Positions 48,651 through 60,969 of a stretch of DNA of 64,000 nt are shown here, one piece after another. A program made the translations under genes and the position numbers. Each line of letters begins with the position of its first letter. Position 1 is the first letter of the stretch. This DNA comes from Coriaria nepalensis (taxonomy: Eukaryota; Streptophyta; Magnoliopsida; Cucurbitales; Coriariaceae), in NCBI GenBank assembly GCA_027186245.1, contig CP114495.1, positions 201,001 to 265,000 of the forward strand, in the 5' to 3' direction. Below the pieces are notes generated by a model, which did no database searches, had not been told where the DNA came from, and saw only the letters and a list, made by a program, of their open reading frames with translations.

Positions 48651-50559
48651 GAAGTTTAAGCTTTCGTTTTCATATTTTGGGCCGCCGCATAAGCTATGGT
48701 GGAATCACATTTGGACACGTGGGGCTACAGAGTGGGTTAAGTATTTAATCTTGGCCCAAATAGACAGCGTATGACTCTTGTGTTTACCCGGACCCGGTTA
48801 CTGTTTAATTCTTCTTAGTCAATCAAATTTTTTAACCACATAAAAAGCGACAACCTCTCTCTTAAATAATTATATCTTAATCAAGATTAAAATCTGAGGA
48901 CAGTTTGGTAATTTTCTTTTCCCCTTGTCGCTATGGTAATTTTTAAACCTGTTTTAGTATCATCTATATACATAACAATTTTATGTATTTACGATTTGAA
49001 TCTATATACAATCTACATAACAATACATACAAATACATCATCTATAATCTATATAATTCAAGAAATTCTTATATACCATACCAATACCAGGTGAATGTTT
49101 AAGGTATTTTTGAATCCTAATACCTCTAACTGCAGGTATCTTCCCCAGATTCTAGTTGTATACAATATAATATAATCTCTTGATTCTTTGGCATGTTATT
49201 ATTAGCTTCTAAATATCAAATTACATACATCTTGCATACTTTACAAAATCTCATGTCTTAGACATGTATTTGGATTCATGATGATCATTGTGATATATGA
49301 GATCTAAGTTGGTTCGAGTCTAAGATTCAAATCGTTCATTCTAATCGTTCATAGTCATAGAATTTTGTATGATGAGATAATGAAAATCCGGATAGATTAT
49401 TATATGCATTATCATTTTCGGAAGAATAATGATTATCTTATACTCATCGGTATTAGTAGATACCAAGATAGACATGTATGTAATTAGTAAAGACTAATTA
49501 TTGAACATGATCACTTGACAAAATCGCATTACTAATAATATTGATAGTTAATAAGTTTTATCGGTGGCTATGGTGTATGCGATCCTCATATTTGAGATCG
49601 TCATAGTACTAGCATACTAGATATCATCTTTTGATGTTAGTCTTACGTGGCCTTCACCAAAAGTTACCAAAAAGACAATCCAGTAGATATGTGTTTGAAT
49701 ATATACAGTATGTAGGGTGATAAGATGTGATTCATCACTTCTGTATCATAGGATATGATTCTATGAGTAATATAACTTATACAATGAAGAAAAATTTTGC
49801 CCCAAGTATAATGGTATGAAAAGAATTTTCTATAAATCTATTGTTTGTATTGCATAAATGTATATGACATTCATAAAAAAATAAATAAAAGGGTTTAATA
49901 GTTAACTCATGCCCTATAATTTTATGAAATCATGAATAGATGAAAGGTTCAGTCTTGTACGGTAATAGTAATCCGTGGTCATCGATAAGGTCTCTCACAC
50001 TTCTCATTACACGGGTGATTCATAAATCTTGCTAGTGGCTAATATGAGTCTCGTGGTTTAAGTTGATGATGATCATGTAAGATGATCACATCAACTATTT
50101 GACTTGAAAGTGTGTTCAAGGTTAAATGATCCATTCAATTGAATAGATAAAACTCACAAGTATTTATGAGACCCATATATTGACATAATATAGAACCTAT
50201 CCGATTATATACTTATAGATCCACTAGATCACTATTAGTTTGAAACCTGAAAGTATTTTGCTCTGTTCAATCATAAACTTGATTTAAGAGTTAAGTCATT
50301 ATTTAGTTTTTTATTTGTTAAATTTAAGTCACATGTATTAATAGCATATCCAAAGTGTGACATGAACTTAATTTAAAATTAAATCATTATAAAAATAAAT
50401 ATTTATTTGACAAGATAAATTTATTAAATTACGAAGAAAGTTATCATAATTGTTGATCTACATGACTCCTCTCTCAAAGTCATAAGCAGACTTATTATCC
50501 CTTTAGGATATAAGGATTTCCCAGAAAATCCCATTAAAGAGTGTTGATTAGCCTCAACC

Positions 50560-51800
50560 TTGCATTGTTGATGCCCATTTTTTCAAAGGTTGATTGAGCA
50601 AGTACGTCTATTAGGCTTCATGAGTCCACTAACACTCGGTGAATCAATAAAGTGGAAACATTGGGTGAGATGACTAGAGCATCATTATGAGGATATATAA
50701 CTCCTTATTCATCTAGGTGGTTGAAAATAATGTCCACATGATTCTTCGGTTAAGGTATTATGGAGATAGAGAAGACCTTTGTTGAGCTAAACTCCTCACC
50801 CACTCCTTCTGTTGATGACTTGAATCTCCCCCTTCAAGCTCTCCAATAATTACTTAGATTTTCCCTGCCACATTTTGATGCTCGAGATTTGCTTTAGTCA
50901 TTGCCTTAGTTCGATTCTCCCTTCTATCATTCATTTTTCTTCCTTTTGGGTTTTCCCTTCATTCTTTACTAATAAATTTCTCAAAATGACCCTCTTGGAC
51001 TAGTTTTCAATTTCTCTCGTCAAGTGAATACAATCACCACTCTTGTAACCTTGATCTTCATGATACTTACAATACAACCTCTTATCATGCTAAGCCTGGG
51101 GACTCTTTAGAGGCTTGAGAGTCTTAAACATATTGTAAATTTTGAAGCGGGTGTAAATGATCTCAATACTTGCTACCAAAGGAATGAAGATATCCTTGAA
51201 GTAAGAGGATCCTCTCTTATATATGGGCTTCTCTTTATATCCTTCTTCTTTCTTCTATCACCTCTCTATTCACCATTTTCTTTTAGGTCATCCTTTTTTT
51301 CTTCTTCAAATCTTCACCTCTCCCCGATTCACCATTTCTTTGCTGACTTTTCAGTTGTGATACAATTGCCTCCTCTACCACACATATCTTCTTAGCCTCC
51401 AACAATGCCTCAACGTAAGAGTTGAAATGCTTTTTTCTAAAACGACTTATGAGCTTTTTATCATTTGTTCCTCCAAAAAAGCATGCATAACCCTTATATA
51501 TTCTAGTTTATCCACTTTTTTTGAGGCATTGTTAAACTGGCCAATATAATCCAACAAAGTCTCTTCTGAATTCTACTTATATATAAGCTCATGAGGCAAA
51601 GTCGTATGTGCGCTCCATAAAAAATTGACATAAACAACTACTTTAACTCATCAAAAGAATCAATAGATTCTTATGTAAGCGATCGATACTGGTTCATGGC
51701 TGAGTCCACCACTACTTCATTAGTATTGACGTATTGGAAGTCGCTAATCCGTGAGCACCATTTGACTTACTGTTACTAATCATCTGCTAATTTTAAACAA
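50560..51800 (-). mobile_element. Ty3/gypsy gag-protease remnant
   Basis: On the minus strand, a gag-like stretch at about 51550-51340 reads RKKHFNSYVEALLEAKKI, as in retrotransposon gag domains. It is followed by the capsid-linker block KYHEDQGYKSGDCIHLTREIE near 51075-50990, which matches the YCxFHxDxGHxTxDCxxLKxEIE signature. Protease-region sequence follows at 50830-50560 (PHNDALVIS ... LLIHRVLVD) and is then interrupted by a stop. Several in-frame stops show the copy is dead. No RT, integrase or LTR is recognised. The protease block closely resembles the one in the 41-44 kb element (HRVLVD ... FEKM), suggesting the same lineage. Confidence 0.75.
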
Positions 51801-53630
51801 ATCTCCAAGTGTTAAGGAAGTAATAATCAAGGATTTATTTCAGTGTTTACGAATTACGACCGGCCATTGAAAATGAAGCGATATTAATTAATCACTCTTA
51901 TGAAACAAGGTCGAATGACAGTACAAAAAAAGCCGACTTGTATTGCCACAGTCACCATCAAATATATAATTATAAAACTAAAAATAATAATGTCATATCT
52001 AAATCATCACCGATGAGGTTGCCGATTTGCCGGGTTGGAATGTGATTTTTCTTGGTTTACTTGTCAAATTTGTGTGCTTGGTTTGAAGCATGATAAGTTA
52101 GAACATGTCTGCATTTATAAGGACTAATGCATGCAACAATTTTTGTGCTTGGTTTGAAGCATGATAAGTTAGAACATGTCTGCATTTATAAGGACTAATG
52201 CATGCAACAAAAGCTATAGTTTACAATCATATTGTACATATTGAGAAGCTTAAAAAAATAAAAAAAAAACTTCTATCTTCTTGGAAATTGGCGCGACACA
52301 TTGAACCAAGTGAATAATATTACAACGACTCAAGGGCTCCTCCACCTAAATCAGAGACACCAAGTTCGACAAAACAAACTAATAAACAATAATTGGTTGG
52401 TAATCTTGTTTCTCTAAATTAATTGTAATTATAAAAACTTCTAATTGTCTTCAGTTACATATCTATTCTTCCTGTCTTGGACCAACGTACATAAAAGAGA
52501 CTAATGCATCTTGGTGTATATTTTAACCTCATCACGACTTACTATATTATATATTCACCGAGTCCAAGATTTGTGTTTTATTACATAGTTATTTCTTAAC
52601 GATTAGTTAACATATGCCAGTTGAATCAAAGTCAAACGTCATTTGGCAATTGCTGTCACAAACTCATCACTCTATTTCCTCAACATATAACTTAGAAGAA
52701 GGCAGACGAGGCTATATGAAAGGCAAACACAACGACTTAGCTCGGATTTTGATGGAAGAAACAAGTAATGAAGGTAGCTTATGGTGAAAGAAATTAAACC
52801 AAATTGATAACATGAAGTTGAATGTCACAAATTAAGACACAAACAACTTCTTCGAAAAGGAACAGATGTTTGTCGTGATCCCTCTCTTTAATACAATATC
52901 CTAAAACACATACATATATTAGAATACGTACTGTCAAATAAATGAAGAATGATGTTTCGGGACTTGTATCCATAATTATATGCCAATATGTCATTATGTG
53001 TGTATGCGTTAAATAACACCGTCACTATATACATCTATACAAGTAGTGAAATATATACAATAGGTTTATCCACTTAATTTTGCAGTATAGACATAATATC
53101 ACATTGATCAATTTTTTTGGAGTATTTTGCAGTATATACAGATGATCAATTTGTCATTAATACTATAGACAGTATACATGCATGCATATAACTTCATAAC
53201 CTTACTAAAACTATAACAGTATTCTCTGAAATTGAGGGAAATGGAGGTTGATGATCGATCATTTGAGAAAGTTATTATGGGTTGCCTCAAAATGAGGGAC
53301 ATCATTAATTTGATAGTGGGACCGGACGGACGTGCATGCTCATGTCATGAAACTTTATTTTTAGAAAGGAGATGACAAACTCTGTTCGGCCTCTAGGAGG
53401 GAGGATAGGCGCAACAATGACGACAAACAATAAAGTTACTAATTAGGACACATTTCAGATCACATTCATGACCATGAAAACAATAAGTAACATGTCTTTT
53501 TTTTTTTTATATATGAGGACATCTCACGAACCTCTACAAATCCATTTTAAGGTTTGTTGAAATAGAGAAATCAACATTCATGCATACAACTGACAGACCA
53601 AAAATTAAAAAAGGGGATGCCAGAGCTCGT
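51801..53630. other. Spacer with a tandem duplication and UBC 3' flank
   Basis: AT-rich spacer with a 71-bp tandem duplication at 52073-52210 (separate entry). Beyond 53100 it presumably contains the 3' untranslated region of the minus-strand UBC gene. No gene is seen. Confidence 0.45.
52073..52210. repeat. Near-perfect 71-bp tandem duplication
   Basis: Two copies, 52073-52143 and 52144-52210, identical over 67 bases (TGTGCTTGGTTTGAAGCATG ... GCATGCAACAA). Perfect identity implies a recent duplication or an assembly artefact. Confidence 0.92.
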
Positions 53631-55355
<1,725 letters not shown>

Positions 55356-55511
55356 CTTAAAAGCTATCAAATTTACAAGATCCAAACCTTGACCTCTCAG
55401 ATCAAACCAGACAGAAACGCTAAACAACTCAACCTACAGGTATACAATCAAATACACAAAAACCAATACGTACTTACAGAGAGCGATTGAAGGAAGAGTC
55501 GGGTGCGTCCT

Positions 55512-55545
55512 AGAGAGAGGGAGAGAGAGAGAGAGAGAGAGAGAG
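55512..55545. repeat. (GA)n microsatellite
   Basis: About sixteen GA dinucleotides in the probable UBC leader (read as TC on the gene strand). Confidence 0.85.
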
Positions 55546-55639
55546 CCTCTTCGCCTTGTTTTCGTTTCTTTTATCAGAGAGAATCTGCGAGGAAGATGAG
55601 GACGAACGACGAAGACCAGAAAATGAAAAGTTTGAAAAG

Positions 55640-55640
<1 letters not shown>

Positions 55641-55674
<34 letters not shown>
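55641..55674. repeat. Poly-A homopolymer run
   Basis: Thirty-four consecutive A residues with A-rich flanks. No retroposed gene body precedes it, so it is not a recognisable processed-copy tail. Confidence 0.9.
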
Positions 55675-55680
<6 letters not shown>

Positions 55681-56066
55681 GGATGGAGAGGAGAGAAAGG
55701 CTAGAAAGCGTGATTCGGTGGGAAGAGTGAACGGTATGGACCCGTATTCGCGTGGGCCCAACCAATCACTCGCTTTTTCTATTCGTCTGATTTCTCTTAT
55801 TCTGATTCTCCGGTTTTCGTGTGGGCCCGGCCCTCCTTCGGGCTCTTCCTCTGATTATGTGTTTTTTGCGCCTCTTTGTTTTTTTGGCGGTAAAAAATAG
55901 TGCCTTTAAAACAAATAGCTCACAGGTCTTAAAAGTAGTTCGTTCATACCAGATTACCTCTCGGTGTGCGCACACCACATATTCCGGCGCACGTTAGCAT
56001 TAACGGCGAAACGGTGACCCTCGTCGTCTGCAAATTATTTTCTCCATCGTGAGAGAATCGGAAATA

Positions 56067-57542
56067 ATGGACCTGCGCGAATCGCGGAGGCGGGTCCAGA
56101 TCCAAGATGAGGAGTCTATGGCCTCAGACTATGATAGAGACTCGCAAGGGATGAGATTGAGGCTGCCCGATGGGAATGCGATCGAAGATCAAGAGCCGTT
56201 TATGGGCATGAAGGTCCGAAGAAGAGCTTCTCTTCACAGAGAATTCAAGGGCGACTACTTGGATCTGCCTTCTCATCCATTTTTGATTAAAATCTTGCAG
56301 AAACAAGGTTAGGTATATGATCTACGCATTGATGCTCTGATTTGTATAGATTCGTATTGATCGGAGGTTTTTAGGTTGTGATTGGGGTGGAATTTGTTTC
56401 TGTTTTACTGAATTGAATGACGATTTGGTCGTGATGAAGTGAATTTCGTGAAGTGGTGTCTGCTCGATTGTTTCTTATTTCCCTGCATTAAGATTCTAAT
56501 ATTTGTAAATTGCAGTTTGATTGATATGACCCTGTTGATAGTAAAATTATTTATTTATTTTTTTCATCACTTAGTGTGAATGAAGCGGAACTTAATTCCT
56601 TGCTCAAGGCTAGTTCTTGTTTGATACTATAAACTTGGATTGTGGTTCTTTGGAAACTATTCAAGCTAGGACAAGGGAATTTAGCTGGAATCATTTTAGA
56701 TAAGCTACCTAACAGCTTGAATTGTTTCAGAAAATGCAATAGTCAATTGCTCATTGAAAGGGCTAATGAGTTTTTAATGGTAGATGGAGTTGTGTTATTC
56801 TGGTTATCACGATTCTCCACTGTGCACAGTAAATTTTCTGTATTGCGAACTGCTTTCTCATTTCCTTCTATAATATTATTGTAATAGTATTGTGTTAAAT
56901 CCTGCAGGTGACAAGCGAGTTCTTTTTGCCGATAAAGTTTTGAAGTTCACCGCTTCAGGGAAGATGAAAAGACGGGTTTTATTAATCACAGACTTTGCGA
57001 TTTACATTGTTGACCAGGAGACTGATGCGCTTAAACGGAGGATTGCCTTGGCTGCTGTAGAAAAGCTGTGTTTAAGTGAACTGAAAGATAATTTCTTTGC
57101 AATTATCATTCCAACAGAGTATGATTTACTCATGGCTAGCACCCGAAAAAACGAGATTGTTACTGTTTTAGTTGATGCCATGAAGAATAATTCTGACTAT
57201 GAGTTCGAGGTTTCTTTCACCAACAGGTGATACCGTTATCGAAACAGAAATTATCGCTATCGTTTTGTGTGGCTTCTTTCTTAAATCTGTACCCATTTTT
57301 ATGTGTTTGGTTCTCTATCCCTTCTCTAGGTTTGAATACAATGCAGCCTCAGATGTGGTGAAAGAAGTAGAGTTTGAGGAAGTTGATGGTAAGAATTTTA
57401 ACTCGAGCGCTAATAATCTATTAACCTTTAACTATTGGATGTTTGCCTTGGGTTTGAGATTCTCCCTTTTTCTTTGGGTGATTGAAGCCGTCTTGTTTTC
57501 TATGTTCCAGGGGGTGTTAAAACAAGAATGCAGAGAAAATGA
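56067..57542 (+). CDS. Myosin TH1-domain (class I myosin tail-like) protein
   Basis: Small protein of 216 aa without a motor domain, from four coding exons: 56067-56307, 56908-57226, 57330-57388 and 57511-57542. The TH1 domain runs from about residue 58 to the C terminus (YLDLPSHPFLIKILQK, then DKRVLFADKVLKFTASGKMKRR, LLITDFAIYIVD, ...KRRIALAAVEKLCLSELKDNFF). In class I myosins this domain binds acidic phospholipids; in plants free-standing TH1 proteins exist, with no established role known to me. The N terminus is Arg/Asp-rich. The last exon encodes only about ten residues (GGVKTRMQRK). The ATG at 56067 is the first in frame; upstream frame extension starts at a GTG. Function here is inferred from the domain alone. 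Confidence 0.88.
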
Positions 57543-58167
57543 TGATCTATTTGTGCTTGCTGCCTTTGGTCTGTTCATTGGCTCCGAAGAGGACCGATGC
57601 TGTTCCTTGTGAAGGCAAATTGCAGATGGTTGATAATCCGTTCGACTATTCCACACGATTTCATGTTCGAGTTTAACAACATTGGATCCTTTCGATTATA
57701 TATTTGTATGTTCTGTGTTTTTCTTATACAAGAAAAGATGGTGTAGTTTTCTCGACCTACAAAACCAGATGTTGATTCCTACAATTAAATGTGATTATTT
57801 TCTACTGCCCCAAGTGTACTATTGATTCTTAAAACTTAATCCTGGCTGTGTTCAATTGCAAAAATTACTACACAGAAGAGTCTTTATTCGGGTTATTATA
57901 TCACATCGATCATATTTGACATGTTGTGTTGGCTAAACCAATAATTCAAAGGACAGCCTTCTTCATACTACCTGTCTCTATACGCTTCTTATTGTAGATG
58001 AAAAAAGTCAAGAACTATCCATCAAATTTAGACTACGGTAAACTACACAAACAAGCACAATGATTCAACCTCCCATTTCCCAATTCAAAAAATGAATATA
58101 AAACCAAAGAGAAAAAATAACAATGATAATAATCATCATCCCAATTAGCAACCAAAATAATCGAATG
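57543..58167. other. Convergent 3' flanks of the TH1 gene and RLK relic
   Basis: Holds the 3' untranslated region of the TH1 gene (from 57543) and AT-rich sequence up to the intact stop of the receptor-kinase relic. No gene is seen. Confidence 0.5.
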
Positions 58168-59760
58168 TTAATGAGTATTTGATGTCGATCCAATCTCAGT
58201 CACAGTCATACGAGGCTGTGTTGAAAATTCCGATGATGGTTGATTCTCGGGATTCCCTTGACTACCAACTTGCTCGACCCGAGCCGCAATGTCAGCCATA
58301 TGCTGTCTATTCTCGGGCCATCTCACAGCACAAGATAATGCTATGTGTAACATCTCCTCCAGTTCTCCCTCAATATTAACGTACCTCAACAGCTCAATAT
58401 CAAACACCTCTGCTGTCCACTCTTCTCGGACCACAGAATTCACCCATCTCACCAAATTAACAACCTCTTCACCCCCTCTGGCCTGTACGGGAGATTTCCC
58501 GGTCAAAAGCTCAAGAAGAAAGACCCCAAAAATATACACATCAGAAGCATGGGATGCTTTCCGAGCATCTCTCACTTCCGGAGCCATATATCCCGCAATC
58601 CTTCTTTCATGTGGGGCCATTTGGCTTGTCAGTGTCGCCCAACCGATATCTGAGACACAACCATATCCTCCAGAACTGAGAAAAACGTTAGAAGCTTTTA
58701 TGTTTCCATGAACAAGTTTTCCACACCAATTCTGAATGGATATAAGCAATCCCTTTTGCCGCCCCAATTGCGATTCTTATTCTGGTTTTCCAATCTAATG
58801 GAATCCGACCCTCTCCTCTCTTATCTGCATAAAATTAGAGAAACATCAAATAATGACGGTAAAATCAAAGTATTAAAAGAGGTTTTGTGTAACGACATAC
58901 CGGGTAACATAGTAGAGACACTCCCATGTTGGTAAAAGTCATAGACCATAAGCTTTTTCCTCTTTTGAATAATAATATGCTCTTGGAGTAACCACATTCT
59001 CGTGCTGCAGTTTCCCGACAATTCCCATTTGATGCTCGAATTCTCACCTCGAAATGTTGACTTCCTTTATCCTCTTCACAACCACAGTTGTTCCATCCCC
59101 TAGAGCCGCCTTATAACTCGTCCCGAGCAATCCTTTTCTGAGAATTTCGGCAGATGAACTTCACAAGTCCTCCAAGTTGAATGCTAGTGTAGACCCTTGG
59201 ATGAATGTAAGATTGTTTTTCTTGTCTTCCATTTCGGAAATTTCTTTGTTAGCAGAAGCTTCTTTCTTTTTTGGCTTTGAGACAGCTGTATTTTTTGTTT
59301 CTGCACTAGGGGAGGAAAAGATCATCACAACGGCTACTAATGCAAACATGCTAACACAAGCTCCTAATATAATCCCAAGTATCGCTGATTCACTTAGTTT
59401 TTTGCTTTTCTCTGGAGAAAGGGTAAGTTAATCAAGAGTAAGATTGTTAACAGAGAATACCGAGCATGGAAATCGTTGGAGCGATTTCGGGACATTTCCC
59501 GTAAGGTTGGTTGTTATTGGTTATATCTAACTTCTGCAAACTAGTTATATTAAGGTCCGGAATTTCACCAGAAAGCGAGTTGTTAGCAAGATCCAAAGCT
59601 TGAAGGTGAGTCAAGTTCGATATAGAAGATGGGATAGTACCGTTGAAGGCATTGTTCGATAAGTCAAGGATGGTAAGATTCTTTCAAACTGAAAAATCCG
59701 AAGGTAGTCGCCTGGAAAACTTGTTGAATTACCTTGGAAAGAGGAGCTTGCAATGTGGAA
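58168..59760 (-). pseudogene. LRR receptor-like kinase pseudogene (LRR-III, At4g23740-like)
   Basis: An intact member would be a plasma-membrane LRR kinase; this subfamily is often catalytically atypical. On the minus strand the order is a leucine-rich-repeat piece at about 59690-59500 (LTILDLSNNAFNGTIPSSIS, LQALDLANNSLSGEIPD), a transmembrane segment near 59390-59300 (GIILGACVSMFALVAVVMIF), a juxtamembrane region, then a kinase domain ending at a normal stop. Lesions: TGA at 59163-59161 inside the DLLxASAE block, TGA at 59046-59044 in the xxREFE block, a frame change near 58965 before [14 protein letters not shown], another near 58735 between AYIHSE and GKLVHGNIKASN, and a frame change in the LRR tail near 59495. 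Signal peptide and most LRRs are missing. The invariant Lys of VVVKR survives. Confidence 0.9.
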
Positions 59761-60172
59761 GGATCTCTAGCTCTAATTCTGATTACTATTTACTAATTAA
59801 ACAATTTACTATCGGACTGTAATTTTTAATGCTCCTTTCATGGAAGAATATCGGATTTCTTTAGTGGGTGATGGTGAAATGAGGTGGGTAAACTACTGCC
59901 TACTGGATTTCTGTAAACCAAAAAGTCAATTTCTGATCAAAGAGTTGTAGGTTGATATATGATATGTTATTAGTACGTAGTGATGTAGTTAGTTACGCAT
60001 TGAAAAGTCAATATCTTTGGTTAATGTTTGCTGTTTTGAGGAATGCATGAACGTGACACAATATAACTCATGCTGAGAACTAATATAGTTTACGATTTGA
60101 AGATTTTATATAGTGACATGGACCTAGTATGAAATATATTTATTAAGTATATTTACATTCAATGTTCAACAA
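59761..60172. other. Spacer upstream of the tRNA gene
   Basis: AT-rich; the immediate upstream region has CAA motifs (TTCAATGTTCAACAAATC at about 60158-60175), as often seen near plant tRNA gene starts. No protein gene is seen. Confidence 0.4.
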
Positions 60173-60244
60173 ATCAGAGTGGCGCAGCGGAAGCGTGGTG
60201 GGCCCATAACCCACAGGTCCCAGGATCGAAACCTGGCTCTGATA
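60173..60244 (+). tRNA. Initiator tRNA-Met (CAT anticodon)
   Basis: A 72-base cloverleaf without intron. The acceptor stem pairs ATCAGAG with CTCTGAT, giving the A1:U72 pair typical of eukaryotic initiators. The D arm is GCGCAGCGGAAGCGT. The anticodon stem GTGGG/CCCAC encloses the loop CCCATAA with anticodon CAT. The T arm reads CAGGATCGAAACCTG, with GATCGAAAC in place of the elongator GTTCGAAxC, a hallmark of initiator tRNA. The internal promoter boxes are intrinsic to the D and T arms. Confidence 0.96.
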
Positions 60245-60969
60245 AAGAGTGGCTTCCGAGTTCGACTGCTTAATTTTTTATTTTTTTCCCTCTAAATTTT
60301 CCTGCCAAGAAAACGACGTGTCGGTCTTCTGCATAAACGCTTCGTCACGTCGTGTTATCTTCCCCAGCTGGATCCACTATCCAGCGATAACTCCGACGAA
60401 AGAGGTTCTCGAAAACGAGAAAATATTCAGCATTTTCAAACCCTAAATTCAGCCTTTCGCTCTCAAAATATCGCGAGAAATCGGTAAACTCCCAACCAAA
60501 TCTGCAACCTCCGCTTATCTCTCCGTCGAGAAGAAAACCCAAATCTCTTCTCTCTCCCACTCTTTCTTTTCCGTAAGTTTCCTTAAACTTCTCGTTATTT
60601 CTCTTACTACATAATTATACTCGAAAACCTCTTTGCTTTGCTTTCCATTCTTCAACCTGAAATGAGAGCTCGAACTCTGTTATGGCGTTCTGTTTGTCTC
60701 GGTTCTGAGAATTTGGAGGGAAACTAGGAACTTTCAAATATGTGCGAAAACGGTGCTAAGTGTCCAACAGATTCAGCTGCTGAATCGATCTGGAATAGAT
60801 ATTAGAATACAGTTCGAATCATGAACTTAAATTATGTTCTCTGTAAATCCTTCGCGGTTCGATTTTTTAGTGAAGTTGATAATGAAACTTGCATTGTCTT
60901 CAATTTCTTGCTCTGATGAATTTTCAATACAGGTCTTACTTCAGGGAAATCAGAAGATTCTACATCCTC
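60245..60969 (+). other. Leader and promoter of the hAT-like gene
   Basis: GC-richer than surroundings from 60310 to 60600, with leader-like CTCTTCTCTCTCCC sequence. The non-coding exon 60933-60969 (acceptor AATACAG at 60926-60932) precedes the split start codon. An upstream ATG at 60662 is inside the presumed first leader intron. Confidence 0.45.
60272..60290 (+). terminator. Candidate RNA polymerase III terminator
   Basis: Two T-runs (TTTTTT and TTTTTTT) about 28 bases beyond the tRNA 3' end, in the expected position and strand for Pol III termination. Confidence 0.7.

Larger units (their letters stand above)
48035..50560. other. CRF leader and promoter, then AT-rich repeat-like spacer
   Basis: The CRF leader and core promoter occupy roughly 48035-48500: minus-strand TATATATA near 48130, (GA)n near 48167-48187, and (AAG)n at 48404-48460. 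The 48543-48650 part is a low-complexity duplication (separate entry). From 48700 to 50560 the sequence is AT-rich and intermediate-repeat-like, possibly the missing downstream part of the gypsy remnant that starts at 50560. I can identify no domain in it. Confidence 0.4.
55356..56066. other. Divergent UBC / TH1-gene intergenic region
   Basis: Shared upstream region between two divergent genes. Contains (GA)n at 55512-55545, which is a (TC)n leader tract on the UBC strand, and a 34-base A-run at 55641-55674. GC-richer sequence from 55980 leads into the TH1 gene. No further gene is seen. Confidence 0.5.

Noticed and set aside
55641..55674. A 34-A run as the tail of a processed retrocopy
   Set aside because: No gene-like sequence or target-site duplication precedes it; it sits in the UBC promoter or leader and is best read as a simple homopolymer.
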